Of a DNA stretch of 64,000 nucleotides, positions 18,949-29,059 are shown in pieces. The DNA lies in the NCBI RefSeq assembly GCF_000014565.1, contig NC_008268.1:1005001-1069000 (forward strand), in the 5' to 3' direction. The notes under the pieces are model-generated. The model ran no database searches. It was given only the letters and a program-made list of their open reading frames with translations, and was not told the DNA's origin. Source of the stretch: Rhodococcus jostii RHA1 (GTDB lineage Bacteria > Actinomycetota > Actinomycetes > Mycobacteriales > Mycobacteriaceae). Position numbers and translations under genes: made by a program. Within the stretch, counting starts at the first letter, position 1, and each line of letters begins with the position of its first letter.

Positions 18949-19758
18949 TCAGCTGTCGGTTCGCTTGCGGTTCTGGACCCGCGCGCTCGAATACAGGCAG
19001 ATCGACGCCGCGGTCGCCAGGTTGAGGCTCTCGGCTCGACCGTGGATCGGAATCCGCACCCGGTGATCGGCTCGCGCCGAGGTGGCCGCGTCGAGGCCGT
19101 GGGCCTCGTTGCCGAACAACCACGCCGTGGGGCGGGCCAGCAGTTCGTCGGCGTCGTCCAGATCGACCTCGCCGTCGGCCGCCGTGGCGAGCAACTGAAT
19201 TCCCGCCGCGCTGATGCTGTCGAGTACCGCCGCGGTGTCCCGCTCACGCACCACCGGAAGGTGGAACAGGCTTCCGGCGGACGCCCGGACGCATTTGCCG
19301 TTGTGCGGGTCGACGCTGTCGCCCGCGAGAATGGCCGCGTCCGCGCCCACCGCGTCCGCGACCCGGATGACGGTGCCCGCGTTACCGGGCTCCGCGACCG
19401 CGACCGGAACCGCGAGCAGACGGGTTCCGGGGCCGATCGCCTCCGCCAGCGGAACGTCGAGGAGATCGCACACCGCGACGAGACCCGGCGGGGTCACCGT
19501 GTCGCTGAGCGCTCGGACCGCGCGGTCCGTCACCAGCGACGTCCGCACACCCGCGGTGTGTGCCCGGTCGATCAGCCTCGCGTACCGCTGCTCGGCGTCC
19601 TCGGTGTAGAAGAGATCGTGCACGGGACGGGTGTCGAGTGCCTCGCCGACGGAGTTCTCGCCCTCCACCAGGAAGCGCCCGACCTTGCGGCGTTCCGCGG
19701 TGCGCAGCAGCTTGACAGCAGAAACGACCCGTGGGGTGCGCTCGGTGAGCGGGTCCAC
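18949..19758 (-). CDS. TrmH/SpoU-family rRNA/tRNA 2'-O-methyltransferase
   Basis: Predicted SAM-dependent 2'-O-ribose methyltransferase with a SPOUT trefoil knot, 269 residues. An N-terminal substrate-binding domain contains FLVEGENSVGEAL. Knot motifs are EPGNAGTVIRVADAVGADAAIL (motif 1), WLFGNEAHGL (motif 2) and IPIHGRAESLNLATAASICLY (motif 3). It follows rplT, as tsnR-type genes do in mycobacteria (Rv1644 from memory). The GTG at 19758 gives an N-terminus aligning with those homologues. Whether the target is 23S rRNA or tRNA cannot be told. Confidence 0.88.
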   Translation of the reverse strand: MDPLTERTPRVVSAVKLLRTAERRKVGRFLVEGENSVGEALDTRPVHDLFYTEDAEQRYARLIDRAHTAGVRTSLVTDRAVRALSDTVTPPGLVAVCDLLDVPLAEAIGPGTRLLAVPVAVAEPGNAGTVIRVADAVGADAAILAGDSVDPHNGKCVRASAGSLFHLPVVRERDTAAVLDSISAAGIQLLATAADGEVDLDDADELLARPTAWLFGNEAHGLDAATSARADHRVRIPIHGRAESLNLATAASICLYSSARVQNRKRTDS

Positions 19759-19771
19759 GGGTCGTTTCCGA

Positions 19772-19801
19772 GGCTCTGAAGGCCGGGGCTCTGAAGGCCG
19801 G
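19772..19801. repeat. 15-bp perfect tandem duplication
   Basis: Two back-to-back copies of GGCTCTGAAGGCCGG in the 56-bp gap between rplT and the SpoU-family gene. Each contains GGCC and can form short hairpins. No promoter or terminator is evident here. Confidence 0.8.
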
Positions 19802-19814
19802 GGTGCTGCGAGAC

Positions 19815-20204
19815 TCAGGCCGCTTCTCCGGCCGGAGCGTTCACGTCTGCCGGGAGCGCCGCCTTGGCGAGGGCCACGAGGCCGGCGAATGCCGCCGCGT
19901 CGGACACGGCCAGCTCGGCGAGGTTCTTGCGGTCGACCTCGATCTCGGCCAGACGCAGACCCTGGATCAGGCGGTTGTACGTGATGTCGTTCGCCCGTGC
20001 AGCAGCGTTGATACGCGTGATCCACAGCTTGCGGAAGTCGCCCTTGCGTGCGCGGCGGTCACGGTAGGCGTAGGTCAGCGAGTGGAGCTGCTGTTCCTTC
20101 GCCTTGCGGTACAGGCGCGAGCGCTGTCCGCGGTAGCCGCTGGAGGCTTCGAGAATCGAACGACGCTTCTTCTGGGCGTTTACCGCCCTCTTTACGCGTG
20201 CCAC
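19815..20204 (-). CDS. rplT: 50S ribosomal protein L20
   Basis: Early-assembly large-subunit protein, 129 residues. The family core is intact: [30 protein letters not shown], and the C-terminal [19 protein letters not shown]. The start is GTG 20204. In other bacteria L20 also represses its own operon by binding the mRNA leader; here the infC leader carries a terminator hairpin that could serve such control, but I see no proof that L20 binds it. Confidence 0.97.
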
Positions 20205-20267
20205 TGAAAAATCCTGTCAATCTTGGGGCGGTGAGCTGCCCCGGGTGGTCAGTAAAAGGGTGTCGAC

Positions 20268-20462
20268 TCAGATGTCGAGCAGGCGCTTGATGCGAGGAGT
20301 GTCAGCCTTGCTGACGACAGCCACGCCATCGAGGCGACGGGTCACCTTCGTGGCCTTGTGCTCGAGCAGGTGGCGGCGACCGGCCTTCTGGCGCAGGATC
20401 TTTCCGCTGCCGGACACCTTGAATCGCTTCGCGGTGCCGCTGTGGGTCTTCGACTTGGGCAT
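20268..20462 (-). CDS. rpmI: 50S ribosomal protein L35
   Basis: A 64-residue basic ribosomal protein with the family opening [20 protein letters not shown] and the [14 protein letters not shown] core. GAGGA precedes the ATG. It is the middle gene of infC-rpmI-rplT, the widely conserved order. Confidence 0.96.
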   Translation of the reverse strand: MPKSKTHSGTAKRFKVSGSGKILRQKAGRRHLLEHKATKVTRRLDGVAVVSKADTPRIKRLLDI

Positions 20463-20519
20463 GGAGTCCTCAGTTCTCTGTATCCGGATCGTGATCCGGG
20501 TCGTGCTGGTGGAGTCGGA

Positions 20520-21176
<657 letters not shown>

Positions 21177-21184
21177 GGGGCCTC

Positions 21185-21277
21185 CTAGGTTGAACGGTCT
21201 TGTCTCGAGACCGCCAGCAGCCCGTACGCCCGGATTCCCAACAAAAAAGCCCCGCGGCGGTGAATGACTCTCACCAT
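21185..21277 (-). CDS. Possible 30-codon leader peptide spanning the infC attenuator
   Basis: ATG 21275-21277 lies inside the left arm of the terminator hairpin. The frame reads [14 protein letters not shown] and onward to a TAG at 21185-21187 that overlaps the infC ribosome-binding site. Translating it would open the hairpin and bring a ribosome to the infC start. There is no clear Shine-Dalgarno sequence, so this may be chance. Confidence 0.25.
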   Translation of the reverse strand: MVRVIHRRGAFLLGIRAYGLLAVSRQDRST

Positions 21278-21286
21278 GCGGGGCCC
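21244..21286 (-). terminator. Factor-independent terminator/attenuator upstream of infC
   Basis: On the minus strand GCCCCGC (about 21279-21285) pairs with GCGGGGC (21249-21255), followed at once by six T. A second stem GGTGA/TCACC closes the inside. It is about 70 bases upstream of infC in the same direction, and no minus-strand gene precedes it except the divergent-side leader, so it can only act as an attenuator of infC-rpmI-rplT or as the end of a short leader RNA. Confidence 0.85.
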
Positions 21287-21554
21287 GATGTCGACCGATC
21301 AGACGAACTCACGGCTCACGCCGATCCCTCATCTCCTCACATTCGAGGAACTCGAACCCGAGTAACCTCGGACCGAGCGACCGGACCACTGAACTGCAGT
21401 TTTACCTGCCGCGCAGAGGTGGGAGTCGGACTCCACTTGCTGCCCCCGACAAATCCGAAGGCGGTCGTTGCGTCAAGAGTAACATTTGCGCACGTCGTGA
21501 GCTAATCGATACCGGGACGTTGCGCCACAGGGCCCTGGTGGAATCCTCTAAGGC
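21287..21554 (-). promoter_or_regulatory. infC operon leader and divergent promoter region
   Basis: Non-coding stretch of about 270 bp between the infC terminator and the DUF1844 gene. On the minus strand it holds TTGACG near 21470-21475 as a -35 candidate and a perfect hairpin TTCGAG-GAA-CTCGAA (21342-21356). Several GA-rich short start-stop frames occur, for example ATGTGA. I see no tRNA or known riboswitch. Likely the 5' leader of infC plus the promoter of the plus-strand gene. Confidence 0.5.
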
Positions 21555-21938
21555 ATGACGGACAACATCGATGACACCCCGAACGACGGCACCCCGACCG
21601 GCGGTGACCAGAATACCGACGTCCGGGAACTGGCCGACGTCCCCTCGGTCGAGGTCATCAGCCGCGCCGCGGTCATGCTCATGAGTTCGGCAGCCGAGAA
21701 ACTCGGCCTGTCCGACGCCGACCCCGACGCCAGCCCCCACCGCGACCTCGACGAGGCCCGCCGGGTCATCACCGCCCTCGCCGGCCTGGTGACCGCGTCC
21801 ATCGAGTACCTCGGACCGCACGCGGGACCGATCCGCGAAGGCCTCCAGGCGCTGCAGCGCGCGTTCCGTGAAGCGTCCTCGCACCCGGACGAGCCGGGCA
21901 AGGGTCCGGGCGAGAAGTACACCGGCCCCGTGTACTGA
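21555..21938 (+). CDS. DUF1844 family protein
   Basis: A 127-residue acidic, Asp-rich protein. The DUF1844 core is recognisable: VEVISRAAVMLMSSAAEKLGLSD, then LDEARRVITALAGLVTASIEYLG. No signal peptide. The function of this actinobacterial family is unknown; its two helices look suited to helical packing. It is divergent from infC, as I recall for other actinobacteria, and its TGA is directly followed by the ATG of the DUF1801 gene. Confidence 0.85.
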   Translation: MTDNIDDTPNDGTPTGGDQNTDVRELADVPSVEVISRAAVMLMSSAAEKLGLSDADPDASPHRDLDEARRVITALAGLVTASIEYLGPHAGPIREGLQALQRAFREASSHPDEPGKGPGEKYTGPVY

Positions 21939-22352
21939 ATGGCGAGCCGCAACAAGACCGCGCGGACGCCTGCCGGCGTCGACGAGTTCCTCGGCACGAT
22001 CGCCGACCCGGTCAAGCGCGCCGACAGCGCACGACTGGTGGAGTTGCTCACCGCCGCGAGCGGAGAGCCCGCCGCGATGTGGGGCACGAGCATCGTCGGG
22101 TTCGGCTCCCGCCACTACAGGTATGCCAGCGGACACGAGGGCGATACTGCACTGATCGGCTTCTCGCCCCGGGCCGCGGCGCTCACCCTGTACCTCTCGC
22201 TCGACTTCGCCGAGCACGAGGCCGAACTCGCCGCACTCGGTAAGCACACACTCGGCAAGGGCTGCCTCTACGTCAAGAGGCTCGCCGATGTCGACGAGTC
22301 GGTTCTCGTCTCGTTGCTGAACCGGTCCGTGGCAGCCGCCCGCGCGCTCTGA
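21939..22352 (+). CDS. DUF1801 (YdhG-like) domain protein
   Basis: A 137-residue protein with the DUF1801 pattern: VDEFLGTIADPVKRADSARLVELL, MWGTSIVGFGSRHYRY, IGFSPRAAALTLYL and CLYVKRLADVDESVL. Function unknown. It directly follows the DUF1844 gene (TGAATG) and ends six bases before the stop of the convergent WYL regulator. Confidence 0.85.
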   Translation: MASRNKTARTPAGVDEFLGTIADPVKRADSARLVELLTAASGEPAAMWGTSIVGFGSRHYRYASGHEGDTALIGFSPRAAALTLYLSLDFAEHEAELAALGKHTLGKGCLYVKRLADVDESVLVSLLNRSVAAARAL

Positions 22353-22358
22353 TCGAAT

Positions 22359-23060
22359 TCACTGTTCGAACACGCTGCGCGCATCGGCGGGCGGTTCGCC
22401 GAAGAGGCTCGGATCGCGTGGGACGAACGACCGGCCGGTGAGGGTGGCGTCGGACACCCGGTCCAGCCGGAACCACCGCACACCCGCCCGGCTCAGGCAC
22501 CACGCGACGAGGAACCACGATCCCCTGGTGTGAGCGAGGAGGTGCGGTTCGACGACGCGTTCGGTGCGCTCGCCGTCCCGGTCCACATATCGGAGCGACA
22601 CCATCAGTTCGCGCTGCAATCCGTCTTCGACGACGCGGCGGATGCGTGGTTCCGCGCCCGCCGTGTCGGCATCGCGGCGGATCCACACCTTCACACCGAG
22701 TCGCTCCACCCGCTCCCGCGACTCGGCATCCATCACGTCGAGCAGCTTGGCCAGCGCGGCGCGGCCGTCGGTCGCGAACGGAGCATCGCGAAACGCCGTC
22801 AGGGCCAGTGCCACCGAAACCGCTTGAGCGGGAGTGAAATTCACAGGCGGCAACGTGCCGCTCCCGATGATCCCGTATCCCCCACCCGGCCCGGCAGTGG
22901 CCCGGATCGGGGCGCCCGAGGACTGCAGCACGGCGACGTCCCGCTTGATCGTCCGGGCGGTCACCTCGAACTGCGCCGCCAACTGCTCCGCGGTCCGGCC
23001 CCGGTCCCCCGCGCGGCGTAGTTCTTCCGTCAGGGCGTGGAGGCGGGCTGGACGGTCCAT
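22359..23060 (-). CDS. WYL-domain transcriptional regulator (YafY type)
   Basis: A 233-residue regulator. N-terminal HTH_11 winged helix: RLHALTEELRRAGDRGRTAEQLAAQFEVTARTIKRDV (about 5-45). A linker follows, then a C-terminal WYL domain (about 140-205) with LMVSLRYVDRDGER, VVEPHLLAHTRGSWFLVAWC and FRLDRVSDATLTGRSF. WYL regulators sense nucleic acids or small ligands. It is divergent from the hydrolase at 23180, and a perfect 9-bp inverted repeat lies between them. ATG 23060 is the first start consistent with the HTH. Confidence 0.88.
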   Translation of the reverse strand: MDRPARLHALTEELRRAGDRGRTAEQLAAQFEVTARTIKRDVAVLQSSGAPIRATAGPGGGYGIIGSGTLPPVNFTPAQAVSVALALTAFRDAPFATDGRAALAKLLDVMDAESRERVERLGVKVWIRRDADTAGAEPRIRRVVEDGLQRELMVSLRYVDRDGERTERVVEPHLLAHTRGSWFLVAWCLSRAGVRWFRLDRVSDATLTGRSFVPRDPSLFGEPPADARSVFEQ

Positions 23061-23126
23061 GAGGGCAGTCTGCCGAACGACCGCCGCAAAGTCCCGATTC
23101 TCGCCGACCGATTCCGTTATACGACT

Positions 23127-23159
23127 GTGACACATACGGTGACACGCAGATGTCACCGT
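23127..23159. promoter_or_regulatory. Probable operator between WYL regulator and hydrolase
   Basis: ACGGTGACA (23136-23144) and TGTCACCGT (23151-23159) form a perfect 9-bp inverted repeat with a 6-nt spacer. A further TGTGACAC half-site lies at 23127-23134. A TATAAC -10-like element for the regulator overlaps the minus strand close by. This is the likely binding site of the WYL protein. Confidence 0.6.
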
Positions 23160-23179
23160 TACGGGTTCACTCTTGTCCC

Positions 23180-23926
23180 ATGACCCAGACAAGCGAATCA
23201 CACGACAGCACAGGCACTCACATCATCCTGGCTCCCGGATTCTGGCTCGGCGCATGGGCCTGGGAGGCAGTGGCTTCCGACCTGGTCCGGCGAGGACATC
23301 ACGTCACCGCGGTGACCTTGCCCGGACTTCACTCCGCGGACAGCGATCGCGCCGGCATCCGACTGGACGATCACATCTCCGCCATCGCGGACGTCGTCGC
23401 GAACACACCGTCGTCGGAGCGGGTTGTGCTCGTCGCGCACAGCGGTGCGGGACCGGTGGCCTACGCTGCGAGCGATCGGGTGCCCGACCGACTGGCCCAC
23501 ATCGTCTACGTCGACTCGGGACCATTGCAGAACGGCACCGCACTTCGTGACGATCTCGATGCTTCGGTCACCGAGATCCCGCTCCCGTCGTGGTCCGAAC
23601 TCGAGGCCGAGGGCAGCAGTCTCGACGGACTCGACGACGTCGCGCTCGAGACGTTCCGCAGCCGCGCGGTGCCGGAACCGGCCGGTCCCGCGAGGGACAG
23701 GCTCGAACTCCGCGACAGCGGCCGTCTGGACGTGCCGACCACGGTGATCTGCACCAGTTTCCCGTCGGAGGTCATCCAGCAGATGGCCGGCGCGGGCCAT
23801 CCGATGGCCGCCGAACTCGCGCAGATCGCGAAGGTCGACTACGTCGATCTGCCGACCGGCCACTGGCCGATGTGGTCGCGGCCCGCAGACCTCGCGACCG
23901 CGATCGACACGGCCGCGAGGGACTGA
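23180..23926 (+). CDS. Alpha/beta hydrolase
   Basis: A 248-residue alpha/beta hydrolase of the salicylate-esterase/HNL-like type. Visible elements: ILAPGFWLGAWAWE oxyanion region, nucleophile elbow HSGAGP (Ser about 89, a VAHSGAG variant of GxSxG), and C-terminal TGHWPMWSRP with the catalytic His. Substrate unknown. The ATG at 23180 fits the family N-terminus; a GTG/ATG further upstream would overlap the operator. It is probably controlled by the divergent WYL regulator. Confidence 0.85.
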   Translation: MTQTSESHDSTGTHIILAPGFWLGAWAWEAVASDLVRRGHHVTAVTLPGLHSADSDRAGIRLDDHISAIADVVANTPSSERVVLVAHSGAGPVAYAASDRVPDRLAHIVYVDSGPLQNGTALRDDLDASVTEIPLPSWSELEAEGSSLDGLDDVALETFRSRAVPEPAGPARDRLELRDSGRLDVPTTVICTSFPSEVIQQMAGAGHPMAAELAQIAKVDYVDLPTGHWPMWSRPADLATAIDTAARD

Positions 23927-23932
23927 CCGAAC

Positions 23933-26929
<2,997 letters not shown>

Positions 26930-26993
26930 TCCAAGTCCCTTCATTGTTCGACAGCCGAGGGCGCGCATGAACGCTGAGCCCTCTGGCCGTGCC

Positions 26994-27016
26994 ATGGTAA
27001 GCCGGGGCACCGACAG
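26994..27016 (-). promoter_or_regulatory. PafBC/RecA-NDp-like damage promoter of uvrA
   Basis: Minus strand reads CTGTCGGTG, eight bases, TACCAT. The mycobacterial RecA-independent DNA-damage promoter consensus is TTGTCRGTG-N8-TAnnnT; this matches all but the first base. The start of transcription would be about 60 bases before the uvrA GTG. The motif is seen; regulation is inferred. Confidence 0.65.
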
Positions 27017-27080
27017 GTTCTGTGGGACGGATGGCCGCCCTGCCACTCACCTGCCTGTATTCGACGGTAGCCTCCCCATC

Positions 27081-27770
27081 ATGACCGAGCAGCCCATGGT
27101 GATAGAAGACTCGTACACCGGCCACGTCTCCCCCGGTTCGGCGCCGCAGCGCCGGACGGTTCCGGGAGCCACGATCACGAAGATGTCCGTCGGCCCCATG
27201 GACAACAACGTGTACCTGGTCGTCTGTTCCGCAACCGGAAAATCCGTCCTCATCGACGCCGCCAACGAGGCGGACCGCGTCAACCAACTGATCACCGAAC
27301 ACGCTCCGTCCCTCGAGCTGATCGTCACCACCCACCAGCACGGCGACCACTGGCTGGCACTCGAGGACGTCGCGACCGCTACCCGCGTGGAGACCGCCGC
27401 GCATCCACTCGACGCCGACGCTCTGCCCGTCCGGCCCGACCGTCTCCTCGAAGACGGTGACACGGTCACCGTCGGCGACGTCACCCTCGACGTGATCCAT
27501 CTCGCAGGCCACACCCCCGGCTCCGTCGCCCTCGCGCTCACCGAGGCCGGCGGCACACGCGTCCACCTCTTCACCGGCGACTCCCTCTTTCCCGGCGGGG
27601 TGGGCAAGACCGCCGACGAAGGCAAGTTCGCATCACTGCTCACCGACGTCGAAACCAAGGTCTTCGACCGCTACGGCGACGACACGGTCGTCTATCCCGG
27701 CCACGGTGACGACACCACCCTCGGCGCCGAGCGCCCCCACCTCGGGAAGTGGCGCGAGCGCGGCTGGTGA
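27081..27770 (+). CDS. Metallo-beta-lactamase-fold hydrolase
   Basis: A 229-residue MBL-fold protein, probably a glyoxalase II-like or related thioester hydrolase. Metal motif TTHQHGDHW (HxHxDH), the later LAGHTPGS histidine, FTGDSLF aspartate and YPGHGDDTT histidine are all present. It is divergent from uvrA, as in M. tuberculosis (Rv1637c from memory). ATG 27081 has weak upstream signal; an in-frame ATG at 27096 is an alternative. Confidence 0.87.
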   Translation: MTEQPMVIEDSYTGHVSPGSAPQRRTVPGATITKMSVGPMDNNVYLVVCSATGKSVLIDAANEADRVNQLITEHAPSLELIVTTHQHGDHWLALEDVATATRVETAAHPLDADALPVRPDRLLEDGDTVTVGDVTLDVIHLAGHTPGSVALALTEAGGTRVHLFTGDSLFPGGVGKTADEGKFASLLTDVETKVFDRYGDDTVVYPGHGDDTTLGAERPHLGKWRERGW

Positions 27771-27937
27771 ACCGCACCCGATCGCCGATTGCGCGCCGAA
27801 CGGTCCGCGATTGGCGATCGGCCTCCCTGGGTACTGGTGAATGGGCAGCCCGTCGGTGCGGCAACAGTCGTACGCCGACGACTGCCCAGAACTCTCGTTA
27901 GTGTGAGACGGGAGAACTAGAGATTGGGAGGCCAGGA

Positions 27938-28900
27938 ATGCTTGTCCGTCGTATCGCTCGCCCACTGCTGTCCGCAGTCTTCATCAGCGGAGGGATCGAT
28001 GCACTTCGAAATCCGGCGCAGAGAGCACAGGCCGCCGCACCACTGATCGACAAGTCCACCGAGGCGCTTCCCGGGTCCGTCACGCAGAAGATTCCGTCCG
28101 ACCCGGAGACGTTGATCAAGATCAATGCCGCCGTGCAGATCGGCGGCGGAGTGCTCCTCGCCACCGGGAAGGCGCCGCGACTCGCATCGCTCGCGCTCGC
28201 CGGCAGCCTCGTGCCCACTACCCTTGCGGGGCACGACTTCTGGAACGAGACCGACCCGGCGAAGAAGGCAGCTCAGCGCACTCAGTTCCTCAAGAACGTC
28301 AGCCTGCTCGGCGGGCTGCTGATCGCCGCCGTCGACACCGAGGGCAAGCCGTCCCTCGGCTGGCGTGGACGCCGCGCCGCCCGGCACGCCCAGGAGGCCG
28401 TGGCCGCAGCTCTGCCGATCGGGTCAGGTCACGACCACCACGGCCCCGAGCTCGGGGAGGCATTGGCCGCGGCGTCGGAGCGTGCACGCATCCTCTCCGG
28501 TGAGGCCGCCGAGCGCGGATCCGGTCTCCTCGAGATCGCGAAAGATCGTGGCGCCGAATTCGCGAAGGTCGCGGCGGATCGCGGCCCCGAGTGGGCGGAC
28601 GTCGCGAAGGAACACGGCACCGAGTGGGCCGAGGTCGCCAAGGAACACGGCACCGAGTGGGCCGAGGTCGCCAAGGAGCGCGGCGCGGAACTCGTCGAAC
28701 TGGCGAAGGAGCGCGGCGCGGAACTCGTCGACGTCGCGAAGGAACGCGGCCCGGAGTTGGCCGAGGTCGCCCGTGAGAAGGGCGAGGAATGGGCCGGCAC
28801 CGCCGCGGAACGCGGCGAGGTGCTGAGCAAGCGGGCCCGCAAGCAGGCGGAAGCCGCGCTCGAGAAGGCCCGAGCGAAGCGGGACGAACTGTCCCACTGA
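27938..28900 (+). CDS. DoxX-like membrane protein with C-terminal 11-residue repeats
   Basis: A 320-residue protein. Residues 1-140 are DoxX-like: a first hydrophobic segment RPLLSAVFISGGIDALR, then NAAVQIGGGVLLATG, LASLALAGSLVPTTLAGHDFW and LKNVSLLGGLLIAAV, about four membrane segments. Residues 199-297 are nine consecutive 11-residue repeats of the type EVAKERGAELA, strongly charged and helical, followed by a basic tail. DoxX proteins usually stop near residue 150. Hendecad repeats form right-handed coiled coils or lie on membranes, as in LEA-type and apolipoprotein-like proteins. An SD-like GGAGGCCAGGA precedes the ATG. Confidence 0.85.
   Translation: MLVRRIARPLLSAVFISGGIDALRNPAQRAQAAAPLIDKSTEALPGSVTQKIPSDPETLIKINAAVQIGGGVLLATGKAPRLASLALAGSLVPTTLAGHDFWNETDPAKKAAQRTQFLKNVSLLGGLLIAAVDTEGKPSLGWRGRRAARHAQEAVAAALPIGSGHDHHGPELGEALAAASERARILSGEAAERGSGLLEIAKDRGAEFAKVAADRGPEWADVAKEHGTEWAEVAKEHGTEWAEVAKERGAELVELAKERGAELVDVAKERGPELAEVAREKGEEWAGTAAERGEVLSKRARKQAEAALEKARAKRDELSH
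28532..28828 (+). repeat. 33-bp tandem repeats coding for hendecads
   Basis: Nine 33-bp units inside the DoxX-like gene. Units 28610-28642 and 28643-28675 are identical base for base; the rest are diverged but keep phase. The exact pair points to recent unit duplication or gene conversion. Confidence 0.9.
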
Positions 28901-28941
28901 CCCGAGGCGCGGCGCAGGCAGACGCCGGATAATCGATCTGA

Positions 28942-28997
28942 TCGGCCCCGGAGATCGCCCCTGACCTGCAATGTCAGCGGGCCGTCTCCGGGGCCGA
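28942..28997. terminator. Long perfect hairpin between DoxX-like and helR-like genes
   Basis: TCGGCCCCGGAGA (28942-28954) pairs perfectly with TCTCCGGGGCCGA (28985-28997), and CTGAC/GTCAG (28961-28965, 28973-28977) forms an inner stem. No T-run follows. It may end transcription of the DoxX-like gene. It also abuts a TAGACT -10-like element (28999-29004) of the next gene, so it could be regulatory. Confidence 0.6.
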
Positions 28998-29059
28998 CTA
29001 GACTGTCCAGGCACTTTTGCAGCCGGTCCGGTTGCAGCCGAACCAGTCAAGGAGACCTC

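Noticed and set aside
21341..21360. GGTTCGAGTTCC in the infC leader looks like a tRNA T loop
   Set aside because: No acceptor or anticodon arms fit around it; the bases form a simple hairpin instead.
22356..22380. TCGAATTCACTGTTCGA resembles a LexA box
   Set aside because: Arm spacing is one base off the TCGAAC-N4-GTTCGA pattern, and it lies at convergent gene ends, not in a promoter.
28900..29059. Rifamycin-associated element upstream of the HelD/HelR-like gene
   Set aside because: The hairpin there does not match the GGGGCTT-type palindrome expected; no RAE found by eye.
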